In this document: positions 1-5,315 of the stretch, in pieces | Layout: each line of letters starts with the position of its first letter | How positions within the stretch are numbered: the first letter of the stretch is position 1 | DNA from: Chloroflexota bacterium | GTDB lineage: Bacteria > Chloroflexota > Anaerolineae > Anaerolineales > UBA4823 | Length of the DNA stretch: 5,575 nt | Assembly (NCBI GenBank): GCA_021849525.1 | Contig: JAJZSS010000144.1 | Span: forward strand, 1-5,575 | Direction: 5' to 3' | The notes under the pieces: generated by a model | Seen by the model: only the letters and a program-made list of their open reading frames with translations | Told to the model about the DNA's origin: nothing | Databases searched by the model: none | Program-made: the position numbers and the translations under genes

Positions 1-578
1 CCCCAGAAGTCTGGCTGCACGTGCGTGCCGAAAACAGCGCGGCAATCAACCTCTACCATTCGCTTGGTTTTGTTGAGCGGGCTCGCCGGACGACCTGGTT
101 CAGCCAGCCGGACTACTCCCCAACAACGATATCCCTGCCCCAGGGAATCAAGATTCGTCCAAGGCCCCCGCAGACCTGGGATCAGCACCGCAGTTGGTTC
201 CTTTACCATTATCCAAGAGAACTGGCCTGGCACTACTCCCTCAACATTAATGAGCTCCGCGCTGGATGGATTGCTGCATTCCAACGCTTTCTCCGTGCTT
301 ACAGCCTGCGCCAGTGGACAGCATATCGGGGTGATAAAGTAAGTGGAATACTGGCCTACCAATCCGCCCGATCATACGCGGATAATCTCTGGCTGGCACC
401 CCCGCCTGATGGGGACGATGCCAGTATGCTGGCCTTATTGAATGCTGCCCGCCACAGCCTGCCCCATCACCGCCCACTGACCATCGATTTTCCTGCCGGC
501 AGCGCAGAGCAAGCTATTCAGGCTGCCGGCTTTCAAGCTCACCAAACCCTGATCTGGATGCAGATTCGCTTCCGATAA
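1..578 (+). CDS. GNAT-family N-acetyltransferase, 3' part (5' end outside window)
   Basis: The frame is open from base 3, with no start before the window edge, and stops with TAA at 576-578, giving 191 visible residues. Residues 1-23 (PEVWLHVRAENSAAI, then NLYHSLGF) match the end of a GNAT fold: the N-x-x-A-x-x-LY-x-x-LGF motif lies in the acetyl-CoA-binding region of RimI-like enzymes. The internal GTG at 21 falls inside this motif, so it is not the real start. A further ~165 residues follow the motif, far more than a single GNAT domain needs. The tail (about 110-191) again has GNAT-like order, a NLWLAP strand, a helix, then AIQAAGFQAHQTLIWMQIRF, suggesting a second, degenerate GNAT lobe. 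Family knowledge: such enzymes move an acetyl group from acetyl-CoA to an amine in the cytoplasm; the substrate cannot be read here. It converges on the minus-strand gene ending at 651. Confidence 0.85.
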   Translation, partial: PEVWLHVRAENSAAINLYHSLGFVERARRTTWFSQPDYSPTTISLPQGIKIRPRPPQTWDQHRSWFLYHYPRELAWHYSLNINELRAGWIAAFQRFLRAYSLRQWTAYRGDKVSGILAYQSARSYADNLWLAPPPDGDDASMLALLNAARHSLPHHRPLTIDFPAGSAEQAIQAAGFQAHQTLIWMQIRFR

Positions 579-650
579 TCTCGTCTCTGTCGTATGCAAT
601 ATGACGCCTGGGATACATGTCAAAAGCCTGTTCCGCTATGAAGGTAGAGA

Positions 651-827
651 CTAAAACAAGGCTGCCAGGAGCACAACGGGCAGTACCAATAATGCAATGA
701 CCCCGACTACCAGGCCGATAACTCCTCCCAATACGCCTACCAGCAGGCCGAAGACGCCTCCCACGAGCCCAATTACCAACCCGATTGCACCCACTACCAA
801 ACCAATCAGCAGCTTAACCAGAAACAT
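651..827 (-). CDS. Small glycine-zipper membrane protein with 11-residue repeats, function unknown
   Basis: The protein has 58 residues, starting MFLVKLLIGLVVG and ending LLAALF. I chose the ATG at 825-827, not the upstream start at 854, because GGAGGT (833-838) sits 5 nt before it and the extra nine residues would break the hydrophobic pattern. Lys5 is the only charged residue; nearly everything else is G, V, L, I, A or F. Residues 9-41 form three 11-residue units, each starting with Gly (9, 20, 31; a partial fourth at Gly42), with Gly again at +4 (13, 24, 35) and +7 (16, 27, 38), so GxxxG motifs run along the chain. Eleven residues is three helix turns, which puts the glycines on one helix face. 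It probably inserts in the membrane as one long helix or a helical hairpin broken near Pro50, and probably self-associates. I recognise no named family. Glycine-rich hydrophobic ORFs can be chance products, but the strong RBS and repeat argue for a real gene. Confidence 0.75.
   Translation of the reverse strand: MFLVKLLIGLVVGAIGLVIGLVGGVFGLLVGVLGGVIGLVVGVIALLVLPVVLLAALF
705..803 (-). repeat. Three tandem 33-bp units coding for an 11-residue repeat
   Basis: The units are 771-803, 738-770 and 705-737 in coding order, all in frame. The last two match at 23 of 33 bases and share blocks such as CAGGCCGA and CCTCCCA on the plus strand; the first is more diverged, with about 17 of 33 matching the second. 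The protein repeat is better kept than the DNA, as expected for an old internal duplication held by selection on glycine positions. Confidence 0.7.
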
Positions 828-933
828 GATATACCTCCAACGGATTACAACCAATCTTTGTCAGTGTTTATTCTGGAAGAATTCTGTTCACCAGAATTAT
901 TAAATATACGCCAATCAGGATCATAGGTTGCAG
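828..933 (-). promoter_or_regulatory. Upstream region of the small membrane-protein gene, with a dyad but no clear promoter
   Basis: The gene beginning at 827 should have its own promoter here, because the terminator at 934-968 closes the transcript of the gene upstream. I do not see a convincing -35/-10 pair; the AT-rich stretch around 895-908 is the likeliest place. An inverted repeat ATTCTGG (870-876) / CCAGAAT (891-897), with a 14-nt spacer containing AGAATTCT, is the only clear symmetry and could be an operator. The GGAGGT at 833-838 is the ribosome binding site. Confidence 0.35.
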
Positions 934-968
934 AAAAAACTCCCCCCACCCTTTCGGGCGGCGGGAGT
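934..968 (-). terminator. Rho-independent terminator of the 997-1512 gene
   Basis: Read on the minus strand, a 13-bp stem (968-956 with 951-939) closes a GAAA loop, a stable GNRA tetraloop, and runs straight into six T (939-934). The stem holds one G-G mismatch and one G-U wobble; the rest is mostly G-C. It lies 28 nt past the stop codon at 997. There is no T run on the plus-strand side, so it acts in one direction only. Confidence 0.85.
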
Positions 969-996
969 GAATTGATCCTATCATCGAATCAGGTCA

Positions 997-1512
997 CTAA
1001 TCGGGTTCCGGGTGACCGTACTGCAACAACACCCACTGCACGATAAGCCCGAATATTGATAGCATGATTAGCCATACGAGCGGCGTGAATCCGGGTAAAT
1101 GCAGACTCTCCAGAATCAGAGTAGCTCCATAAACCGCTGAGAGAAAGATGATACCAAAATCAAAAACTAACAAAGCCATGAGCGCCCCAACTGCACCCGC
1201 AATCAAAAATACGGTCCAGGTTTGAAACGCCGGACTTAGTCCTAAGAGATCCGCGGCACCCAAAACCAGGCTGCCACCCACCAAAAAACTGGCGGCGATC
1301 GCCAGAATCCGTTTGAGCGAAATACTCAAACCGCCTATGATCACACCCGCTCCGATTGAAGTAACCAATACGCTGGTGTTGGATTGTTGGGGAAAGATCT
1401 GGGGGATATATAGCTTTGCCATCATGAAGGTAATGGCACCCACATAAACCGGGTAATATTGGCGACCCAGGATCAAAGTCAGGAAACCAATCAAGGCTTG
1501 TACGGCAGCCAT
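997..1512 (-). CDS. Multi-pass membrane protein, possibly DUF4203/TMEM198-like
   Basis: A 171-residue protein of very hydrophobic character. Likely membrane segments are about 3-16, 21-33 (short), 47-66, 69-90, 99-117, 119-137 and 143-164; the first two may be one interrupted segment, so six is the working count. Small residues are common inside the segments (GAGVIIGG at 54-61, AGAVGALMA at 105-113), as in tightly packed helices. Charged residues are few: R17, K33, K67-R68, D88, D118, E135 and the acidic tail HPEPD. No catalytic motif, no cysteine and no signal peptide were seen. The glycine-rich pattern recalls the DUF4203/TMEM198-like group, a tentative match from memory. The ATG at 1510-1512 is supported by AAGGAG at 1520-1525, 7 nt upstream. 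A promoter (1565-1593) and a terminator (934-968) frame it as a single-gene transcript. Function unknown. Confidence 0.8.
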   Translation of the reverse strand: MAAVQALIGFLTLILGRQYYPVYVGAITFMMAKLYIPQIFPQQSNTSVLVTSIGAGVIIGGLSISLKRILAIAASFLVGGSLVLGAADLLGLSPAFQTWTVFLIAGAVGALMALLVFDFGIIFLSAVYGATLILESLHLPGFTPLVWLIMLSIFGLIVQWVLLQYGHPEPD

Positions 1513-1564
1513 AATGATTCTCCTTATGCAGCCAATACATCCACGACAACAACCTTACACATAA

Positions 1565-1593
1565 ACTATATCCGAAAAAACACGGATTGTAAA
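1565..1593 (-). promoter_or_regulatory. Sigma70-type promoter for the 997-1512 membrane protein gene
   Basis: On the minus strand, TTTACA (1593-1588) and TATAGT (1570-1565) are separated by exactly 17 nt. Each box differs from consensus at one position (TTGACA, TATAAT). Transcription should start near 1557-1559, leaving a leader of about 45 nt that carries the AAGGAG ribosome site. The assignment rests on sequence match and position only. Confidence 0.65.
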
Positions 1594-1606
1594 TCAGTTG
1601 CAGGCT

Positions 1607-1612
1607 TATAAT
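1607..1612 (+). promoter_or_regulatory. -10 box for the S9 peptidase gene, with a weak -35
   Basis: A perfect TATAAT lies about 40 nt before the ATG at 1653, which suits a start near 1619. No good -35 exists at 16-18 nt: those positions read GGATTG or GATTGT. The nearest TTG-type box, TTGTAA at 1587-1592, is only 14 nt away and overlaps the -35 of the opposing promoter. There is no extended TGn motif. The promoter may be weak or need an activator. Confidence 0.55.
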
Positions 1613-1652
1613 ACCCTGTGCTTTCGTCTACCTTCACTTTTAGGAGAATTCC

Positions 1653-3668
1653 ATGCCCGCAAAGAAAAGACGCACCATTACCCCAGAAGACCTGTACCAG
1701 ATCGAGCTGATCTCTTCAGCGCGTATTTCCCCCGACGGAAAGCAGATCGTGTACAGCCAGCAACGCGTTGAACGGAAAACCGAGAAAAAGTACGCCAATC
1801 TATGGCTGGCGGGAGCCGGTGCTACCGAAGCGTCTGCTGCGCGCCAGTTCACCTATGGAGACCAGAAAGACTTGCTTCCCCGCTGGGCGCCGGATGGCAG
1901 TCAGATTGCCTTTCTTTCCACGCGCGGAAGCGCGGAAAAACCCCCTCAGATTTATCTTATCTCCATGCAGGGTGGTGAGGCCCGTCCACTGACGGATATC
2001 GCCGGCGATATCGATGATTTCTCATGGTCGCCCGATGGAAAACAGCTGCTGTGCGTGGTGCGTAAGACTGACCAGGAACAACTTGAGCGGGATAAAGACG
2101 AACAGAAGAAGAAATTAGGTGTCGTATCGCGCCATTATCAGCGCGTGTTTTACAAGCTGGATGGTTATGGCTACTTACCGCATGAACGCAGCCATTTGTG
2201 GTTGGTCGATACCCGCACAGGCAAAGCCCGCCAGCTTACTGACCACCCAATCTATGATGAAGTGTATCCTTCCTGGTCGCCAGATGGGAAATGGATCGTT
2301 CTGGTGAGTAATCGCAGCACAAATCCGGATTTCAACCTGGATGCAGTCGATATATTTCGCCTTCCAGCGGCCGGCGGTGAATTACAGAAAATTCCTGCCC
2401 CGATCGGCGAAAAAGGGATGCCGGTTTTTTCTCCTGACGGGAAGTGGATCGCCTACTATGGAGTAGAAGGGGAGAACGTAGGCTATAAAAACAACTCCCT
2501 GTGGATCGTCCCCAGTGATGGCAGTCAGGCGCCGCGCAATATAACCGAAAAATACGATCTGCATATCTCAGCCTGGACGATCAACGATCAGGCTGCCCCG
2601 GAGCAGATGCCCCCGACCTGGAGCAAAGATGGTCAGCGCATCTATTTCCCGGTCACCAAACATGGCCGCTCACAGGTGCTTTCCGTTGGGATGGATGGAG
2701 AAGACTTACAATCCGTGATCGATGAGGAAGGTGCAGCCGGCAGCTTCACCCTGGATGCCTCGCAGCAGAAAATGGCATATATTTTTGGGACGTTGTACGA
2801 TCCAGGGCAAGTATTCGTTCTCGATCTATCGAAGAAAAGATCTCGCTGCCTGACCCAGGCAAACCGCAGCCTGTTTAACAGTCTGGATCTGGGTGTTATT
2901 GAGACTCACTGGATCAAGGGACCTGACGGTAACGACCTGCAAGGCTGGATCCTGAAACCACCAGGTTTCGACGCCCAGCGTAAATACCCCTCTATCCTGG
3001 AAATCCACGGCGGACCGCAGCTTCAGTACGGGTATTTATTCATGCATGAGTTTTACTTCCTGGCTGCACAGGGATATGTGGTACATTTTTCCAATCCACG
3101 TGGGGGGCGGGGGTATGGCGAGGCGCACACCAAGGCCATCTGGGGTGGTTGGGGCGATGCTGACTATGCTGATCTGATGACCTGGACAGATTATGTTGCC
3201 GGTATGCCTTATGTCGATCCTGGGCGCATGGGCGTTACCGGGGGCAGCTATGGGGGTTATATGACGGTATGGATCATCGGGCACACCACTCGCTACAAAG
3301 CCGCCGTAACCCAGCGCTGTGTGAGCAACCTGGTCAGTATGTGGGGGTCGAGCGATTTCAACTGGGCGTTTCAGATTGAGCTCAACAACAAACCGCCGTT
3401 CGAAGATCTACAGAAGTTCTGGGACCATTCGCCTATCAAGTATATCGGCAATGCGAAAACACCCACCCTGGTAATCCATAACGAAATGGATTTACGCTGT
3501 CCAATCGAGCAGGGCGAGCAGGTCTTTGTAGCGCTCAAGAAATTAGGCGTTGAGAGTGAGATGGTTCGCTTTCCGGATGAATTCCACGGGCTCTCACGCA
3601 GCGGGCGCACCGACCGCCGTATTGCGCGCTTAAACCACATCGCAGACTGGTTTAAACGTTATTTGTAG
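1653..3668 (+). CDS. S9 family peptidase (prolyl oligopeptidase / acylaminoacyl-peptidase type)
   Basis: This 671-residue protein has the usual length and two-domain plan of S9 peptidases of the S9C acylaminoacyl-peptidase group. The N-terminal ~400 residues form a beta-propeller of TolB-like blades, marked by repeated W/F-S-P-D-G-K motifs near 26, 79, 125, 208, 260 and 323. The C-terminal alpha/beta hydrolase carries HGGP (452-455, oxyanion-hole region), NPRGGRGYG (481-489), the nucleophile in GGSYGG with Ser532, Asp613 in NEMDLRCP and His645 in DEFHGLSRSG, so the catalytic triad is complete. Family enzymes cut short peptides, often from the N-terminus, with the propeller limiting substrate size. 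There is no signal peptide (the start MPAKKRRT is basic and not followed by a hydrophobic core), so it is probably cytoplasmic. The ATG is supported by AGGAG at 1642-1646, 6 nt upstream. The charged stretch 138-155 looks like a loop. It is alone on its strand; the exact substrate is unknown. Confidence 0.95.
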   Translation: MPAKKRRTITPEDLYQIELISSARISPDGKQIVYSQQRVERKTEKKYANLWLAGAGATEASAARQFTYGDQKDLLPRWAPDGSQIAFLSTRGSAEKPPQIYLISMQGGEARPLTDIAGDIDDFSWSPDGKQLLCVVRKTDQEQLERDKDEQKKKLGVVSRHYQRVFYKLDGYGYLPHERSHLWLVDTRTGKARQLTDHPIYDEVYPSWSPDGKWIVLVSNRSTNPDFNLDAVDIFRLPAAGGELQKIPAPIGEKGMPVFSPDGKWIAYYGVEGENVGYKNNSLWIVPSDGSQAPRNITEKYDLHISAWTINDQAAPEQMPPTWSKDGQRIYFPVTKHGRSQVLSVGMDGEDLQSVIDEEGAAGSFTLDASQQKMAYIFGTLYDPGQVFVLDLSKKRSRCLTQANRSLFNSLDLGVIETHWIKGPDGNDLQGWILKPPGFDAQRKYPSILEIHGGPQLQYGYLFMHEFYFLAAQGYVVHFSNPRGGRGYGEAHTKAIWGGWGDADYADLMTWTDYVAGMPYVDPGRMGVTGGSYGGYMTVWIIGHTTRYKAAVTQRCVSNLVSMWGSSDFNWAFQIELNNKPPFEDLQKFWDHSPIKYIGNAKTPTLVIHNEMDLRCPIEQGEQVFVALKKLGVESEMVRFPDEFHGLSRSGRTDRRIARLNHIADWFKRYL

Positions 3669-3743
3669 ATCCACAATTTTCCGGAGGCGAGATATCTGGG
3701 TGTTATTTCTCCTTCCACTGCGGTTGGGCAATCAAGCAAACGC

Positions 3744-3791
3744 AAACCGGGTCATCCGATGATGGCCCGGTTTGATTCTGGGTATTTTTTT
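3744..3791 (+). terminator. Likely terminator hairpin after the S9 peptidase gene
   Basis: AAACCGGGTCATC (3744-3756) pairs with GATGGCCCGGTTT (3761-3773) through 13 bp with one G-U wobble and a 4-nt loop. A run of seven T (3785-3791) follows, but only after an 11-nt gap, so it is not a textbook intrinsic terminator. It lies 75 nt past the stop codon. Lying between convergent genes, the stem could also help stop minus-strand transcription from the cold shock gene, where only a loosely T-rich stretch follows. Confidence 0.6.
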
Positions 3792-3794
3792 AGG

Positions 3795-3812
3795 TGAGTG
3801 GTCACCCACTCA
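3795..3812 (-). terminator. Stem-loop just after the cold shock gene
   Basis: On the minus strand TGAGTGG (3812-3806) pairs perfectly with CCACTCA (3801-3795) around a GTGA loop, a GNRA tetraloop. It begins 7 nt after the TAA at 3820-3822. It is followed by an A run, not a T run, so it is not a normal intrinsic terminator by itself; it may instead be a 3'-end stability element, with the hairpin at 3744-3773 ending transcription. Confidence 0.4.
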
Positions 3813-3819
3813 GACGTGC

Positions 3820-4029
3820 TTATTTTGGAATCACAACAGAAGCTTGCAAGCCTTTGGGGCCTTCTTCTACTGAAAATTCAACGATCTGCCCCTTTTCCAG
3901 GCGGCGGAAACCGTCGGTCTGGATGGATGAGTAGTGGACAAAAACATCCTCACCGCCATCGCGGCCAATGAATCCGTAACCTTTTGCTGCATTAAACCAC
4001 TTGACGGTCCCAACGACACGATCTGACAT
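3820..4029 (-). CDS. CspA-family cold shock protein
   Basis: The 69-residue protein is a complete single cold shock domain of normal length. It has the opening [15 protein letters not shown], with the RNP1 motif KGYGFI at 16-21, and RNP2 DVFVHY at 28-33; the aromatic residues W11, F12, F20, F30, H32 and Y33 form the usual nucleic-acid-binding face. Family knowledge: such proteins bind single-stranded RNA and DNA, melt RNA structure at low temperature, and several act as transcription antiterminators. It is cytoplasmic. The ATG at 4027-4029 has GGAG (4037-4040) 7 nt upstream, behind an AT-only tract (4041-4054). It is transcribed alone, with a leader of about 108 nt containing a terminator-like hairpin. 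I give no gene symbol because csp paralogues cannot be told apart from sequence alone. Confidence 0.97.
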   Translation of the reverse strand: MSDRVVGTVKWFNAAKGYGFIGRDGGEDVFVHYSSIQTDGFRRLEKGQIVEFSVEEGPKGLQASVVIPK

Positions 4030-4138
4030 ATTCTATCTCCATATATATAATATTGCCTGTAGTCTTCGCGTACGTTTCACGAGCGGATAAAAAATGCCTG
4101 GACAAAATCCCCCAGGCTGTGCTGCGTGATTAGCACGG
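4030..4138 (-). promoter_or_regulatory. Long structured leader of the cold shock gene
   Basis: If transcription starts near 4138, the mRNA has about 108 nt before the ATG. In order it holds a small stem GTGCT/AGCAC (4136-4132 with 4123-4119), a GC-rich hairpin followed by six T (4089-4117), a stretch with the palindrome CGTACG (4069-4074), then an AT-only tract leading into the GGAG ribosome site. Long leaders that change structure with temperature are known for cspA-type genes of other bacteria; that role here is inferred. Confidence 0.55.
4089..4117 (-). terminator. Terminator-like hairpin inside the cold shock leader (possible attenuator)
   Basis: On the minus strand GCCTGG (4117-4112) pairs with CCAGGC (4101-4096); a G-U pair extends it to 7 bp around an 8-nt loop. 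One A and then six T (4094-4089) follow, the form of an intrinsic terminator. It lies about 60 nt before the cold shock start codon and downstream of the best promoter, so it could stop transcription early unless opened. The alternative, a second terminator for etfA readthrough, is possible but less needed given the stem at 4229-4261. Confidence 0.55.
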
Positions 4139-4143
4139 CGGCA

Positions 4144-4172
4144 AGATTATCACTTATTTAAATGCTTGTCAA
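4144..4172 (-). promoter_or_regulatory. Promoter for the cold shock gene
   Basis: A perfect -35 TTGACA reads at 4172-4167 on the minus strand. Two overlapping -10 candidates follow: GATAAT (4151-4146; five of six bases, but only 15 nt spacing) and TAATCT (4149-4144; poorer match, ideal 17 nt spacing, preceded by TGA, an extended -10 form). Either gives a start near 4137-4139. The DNA upstream is very AT-rich, as in UP elements, and carries a 17-bp palindrome. Confidence 0.65.
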
Positions 4173-4175
4173 TAG

Positions 4176-4192
4176 TTTTTCAAGTTGAAAAA
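4176..4192. promoter_or_regulatory. 17-bp palindrome next to the cold shock -35 box
   Basis: TTTTTCAAGTTGAAAAA is a perfect inverted repeat with 8-bp arms and one central base. It ends 3 bp upstream of the -35 box (4167-4172). It could be an operator for a dimeric regulator or merely part of an AT-rich UP element; no known operator is recognised. Confidence 0.35.
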
Positions 4193-4228
4193 ATAATTAA
4201 TTTAAGCAAGCATTTTCGCATATTGAGA

Positions 4229-4261
4229 GCAAATCCCCGGAAATGGATTCCGGGGATTTGC
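4229..4261 (-). terminator. Strong hairpin after etfA, without a T run
   Basis: GCAAATCCCCGGAA (4229-4242) and TTCCGGGGATTTGC (4248-4261) form a perfect 14-bp stem with a 5-nt loop, 10 nt past the etfA stop codon. The minus strand continues TCTCAATATG, with no T tract, so termination may rely on the strong stem alone or on another factor, or the stem may protect the mRNA 3' end. Confidence 0.65.
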
Positions 4262-4271
4262 ATGGAATACG

Positions 4272-5315
4272 CTATTTTCCCAACTTCTGCCGGAAAGCCT
4301 GCGTCAGTTGCGGCAGGATCTCATTGAGATCACCTACCAGCCCAAAACGAGCTAGCTTAAAAATCGGCGCATCGGGATCTTTATTGATTGCGACGATCGT
4401 TTTGCTCGAACGCATGCCTGCCAGGTGTTGGATCGCCCCAGAGATGCCTACGGCGATATACAGATCAGGCGAAACCACTTTTCCCGTTTGCCCCACCTGG
4501 TGCTCGTAAGGAATATAGCCTGCATCCACAGCCGCCCGGCTGGCGCCCACGGCAGCTCCCAGCACGCTGGCCAGCTCGCCCAATTGCTGGAAGCCCTGTT
4601 GGGCGCGCCAGACTTCAGCCTGTTTCTCGTCCATTCCTGCCGGCGGGGTAAGCGACGGATTATTGGCCAGTCCACGCCCGCCAGAAACGATCACAGCGGC
4701 ATCGGTTAAGCTCACGCCCTCTTCGCCGTGGATATATTCCACAACTTCACTCTGCACCGTATCTGCCAGCCCGCTGGTATCCACTCGTGTCGGTGAGCCA
4801 GTTTGTCCGGTATCCACAGCAGGCGCTTGAAACACGCGTCCGCGCAGCGTGATCAATTGAGGACGAGCGCTGCAGCGCGCCTGAGAGAGCAGCTTACCGG
4901 CATACACCGGGCGGGTAACAATAACGGCGCCATCAACGACATCCAGCGCAACGGCATCCGGCATAACACCAGTTTTCAGGTCAACGGCAGACATTGCCGC
5001 CAGCTCGCGACCGCGGACCGTAGTGGGAAATAATATTACTTCAGGCTGGCTGGCTCTACTCAGACGGGCCAGGAGTGCTGCGTAGGGTTCTGGCCGGTAA
5101 TCCGCAAGCACCGGATCATCACCCAACAGCACATCGTCGGCTCCGCTGGCAAATGCTTGCCGGGCTAAATCTTCTACATTCTGCCCAAAGACCAGTGCGG
5201 TCACACCGCCGCCCAGCTTCTCAGCCAGGGATTTGCCCGCCCCAATCGCTTCCCAGGAAGCCGGAATGGCTTTACCCTTAAAATGATCGATATAAACCCA
5301 GATTTTATTGGTCAT
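4272..5315 (-). CDS. etfA: Electron transfer flavoprotein alpha subunit
   Basis: This 347-residue protein begins [14 protein letters not shown]; the start is the ATG at 5313-5315, chosen because it overlaps the etfB stop (TGATG), has a GGAGAAGG site just upstream, and gives the normal family length. The frame stays open further upstream, but there it runs through etfB in another frame. The N-terminal ~190 residues match the ETF alpha/beta-fold domain. The C-terminal FAD-binding domain is textbook: SGGRG (211-215), [10 protein letters not shown] (257-266), QVGQTGK (273-279), GISGAIQH (290-297) and NKDPDAPIF (311-319). With EtfB it forms the cytoplasmic FAD heterodimer that takes electrons from acyl-CoA and related dehydrogenases and passes them to a quinone oxidoreductase or other acceptor. 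All signature motifs are intact. Whether this is a housekeeping, Fix-like or bifurcating ETF cannot be decided, because most of etfB and the genes before it are missing. Confidence 0.96.
   Translation of the reverse strand: MTNKIWVYIDHFKGKAIPASWEAIGAGKSLAEKLGGGVTALVFGQNVEDLARQAFASGADDVLLGDDPVLADYRPEPYAALLARLSRASQPEVILFPTTVRGRELAAMSAVDLKTGVMPDAVALDVVDGAVIVTRPVYAGKLLSQARCSARPQLITLRGRVFQAPAVDTGQTGSPTRVDTSGLADTVQSEVVEYIHGEEGVSLTDAAVIVSGGRGLANNPSLTPPAGMDEKQAEVWRAQQGFQQLGELASVLGAAVGASRAAVDAGYIPYEHQVGQTGKVVSPDLYIAVGISGAIQHLAGMRSSKTIVAINKDPDAPIFKLARFGLVGDLNEILPQLTQAFRQKLGK

Noticed and set aside
579..650. GTCTCT (583-588) and AGAGAC (646-651) as a terminator stem between the convergent genes.
   Set aside because: The loop would be 57 nt and no T run follows on either strand; probably chance. 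I see nothing else in this gap.
705..803. Tandem 33-bp repeats as a CRISPR array or non-coding satellite.
   Set aside because: There are no spacers, units are diverged, and the repeat is in frame and explained by the protein's 11-residue period.
828..854. Longer start for the small membrane protein (MVVIRWRYI added).
   Set aside because: The GGAGGT at 833-838 lies inside this extension and points to the ATG at 827.
697..903. Plus-strand ORF rich in Thr/Pro (TPTTRPITPPNTPT...).
   Set aside because: It is the antisense shadow of the repeat gene at 651-827; its repeats are just that gene's repeats read backwards, and it has no ribosome site.
3700..3762. A 20-codon GTG-start ORF after the peptidase gene, with GGAGG upstream.
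   Set aside because: The GGAGG is about 13 nt from the GTG, too far for a good site, and the ORF runs into the terminator stem. No protein feature supports it.
4388..5281. Several plus-strand ORFs of 68-94 residues opposite etfA.
   Set aside because: Shadow frames of a well-conserved etfA gene, with Arg/Pro/Ser-rich composition and no recognisable domain.
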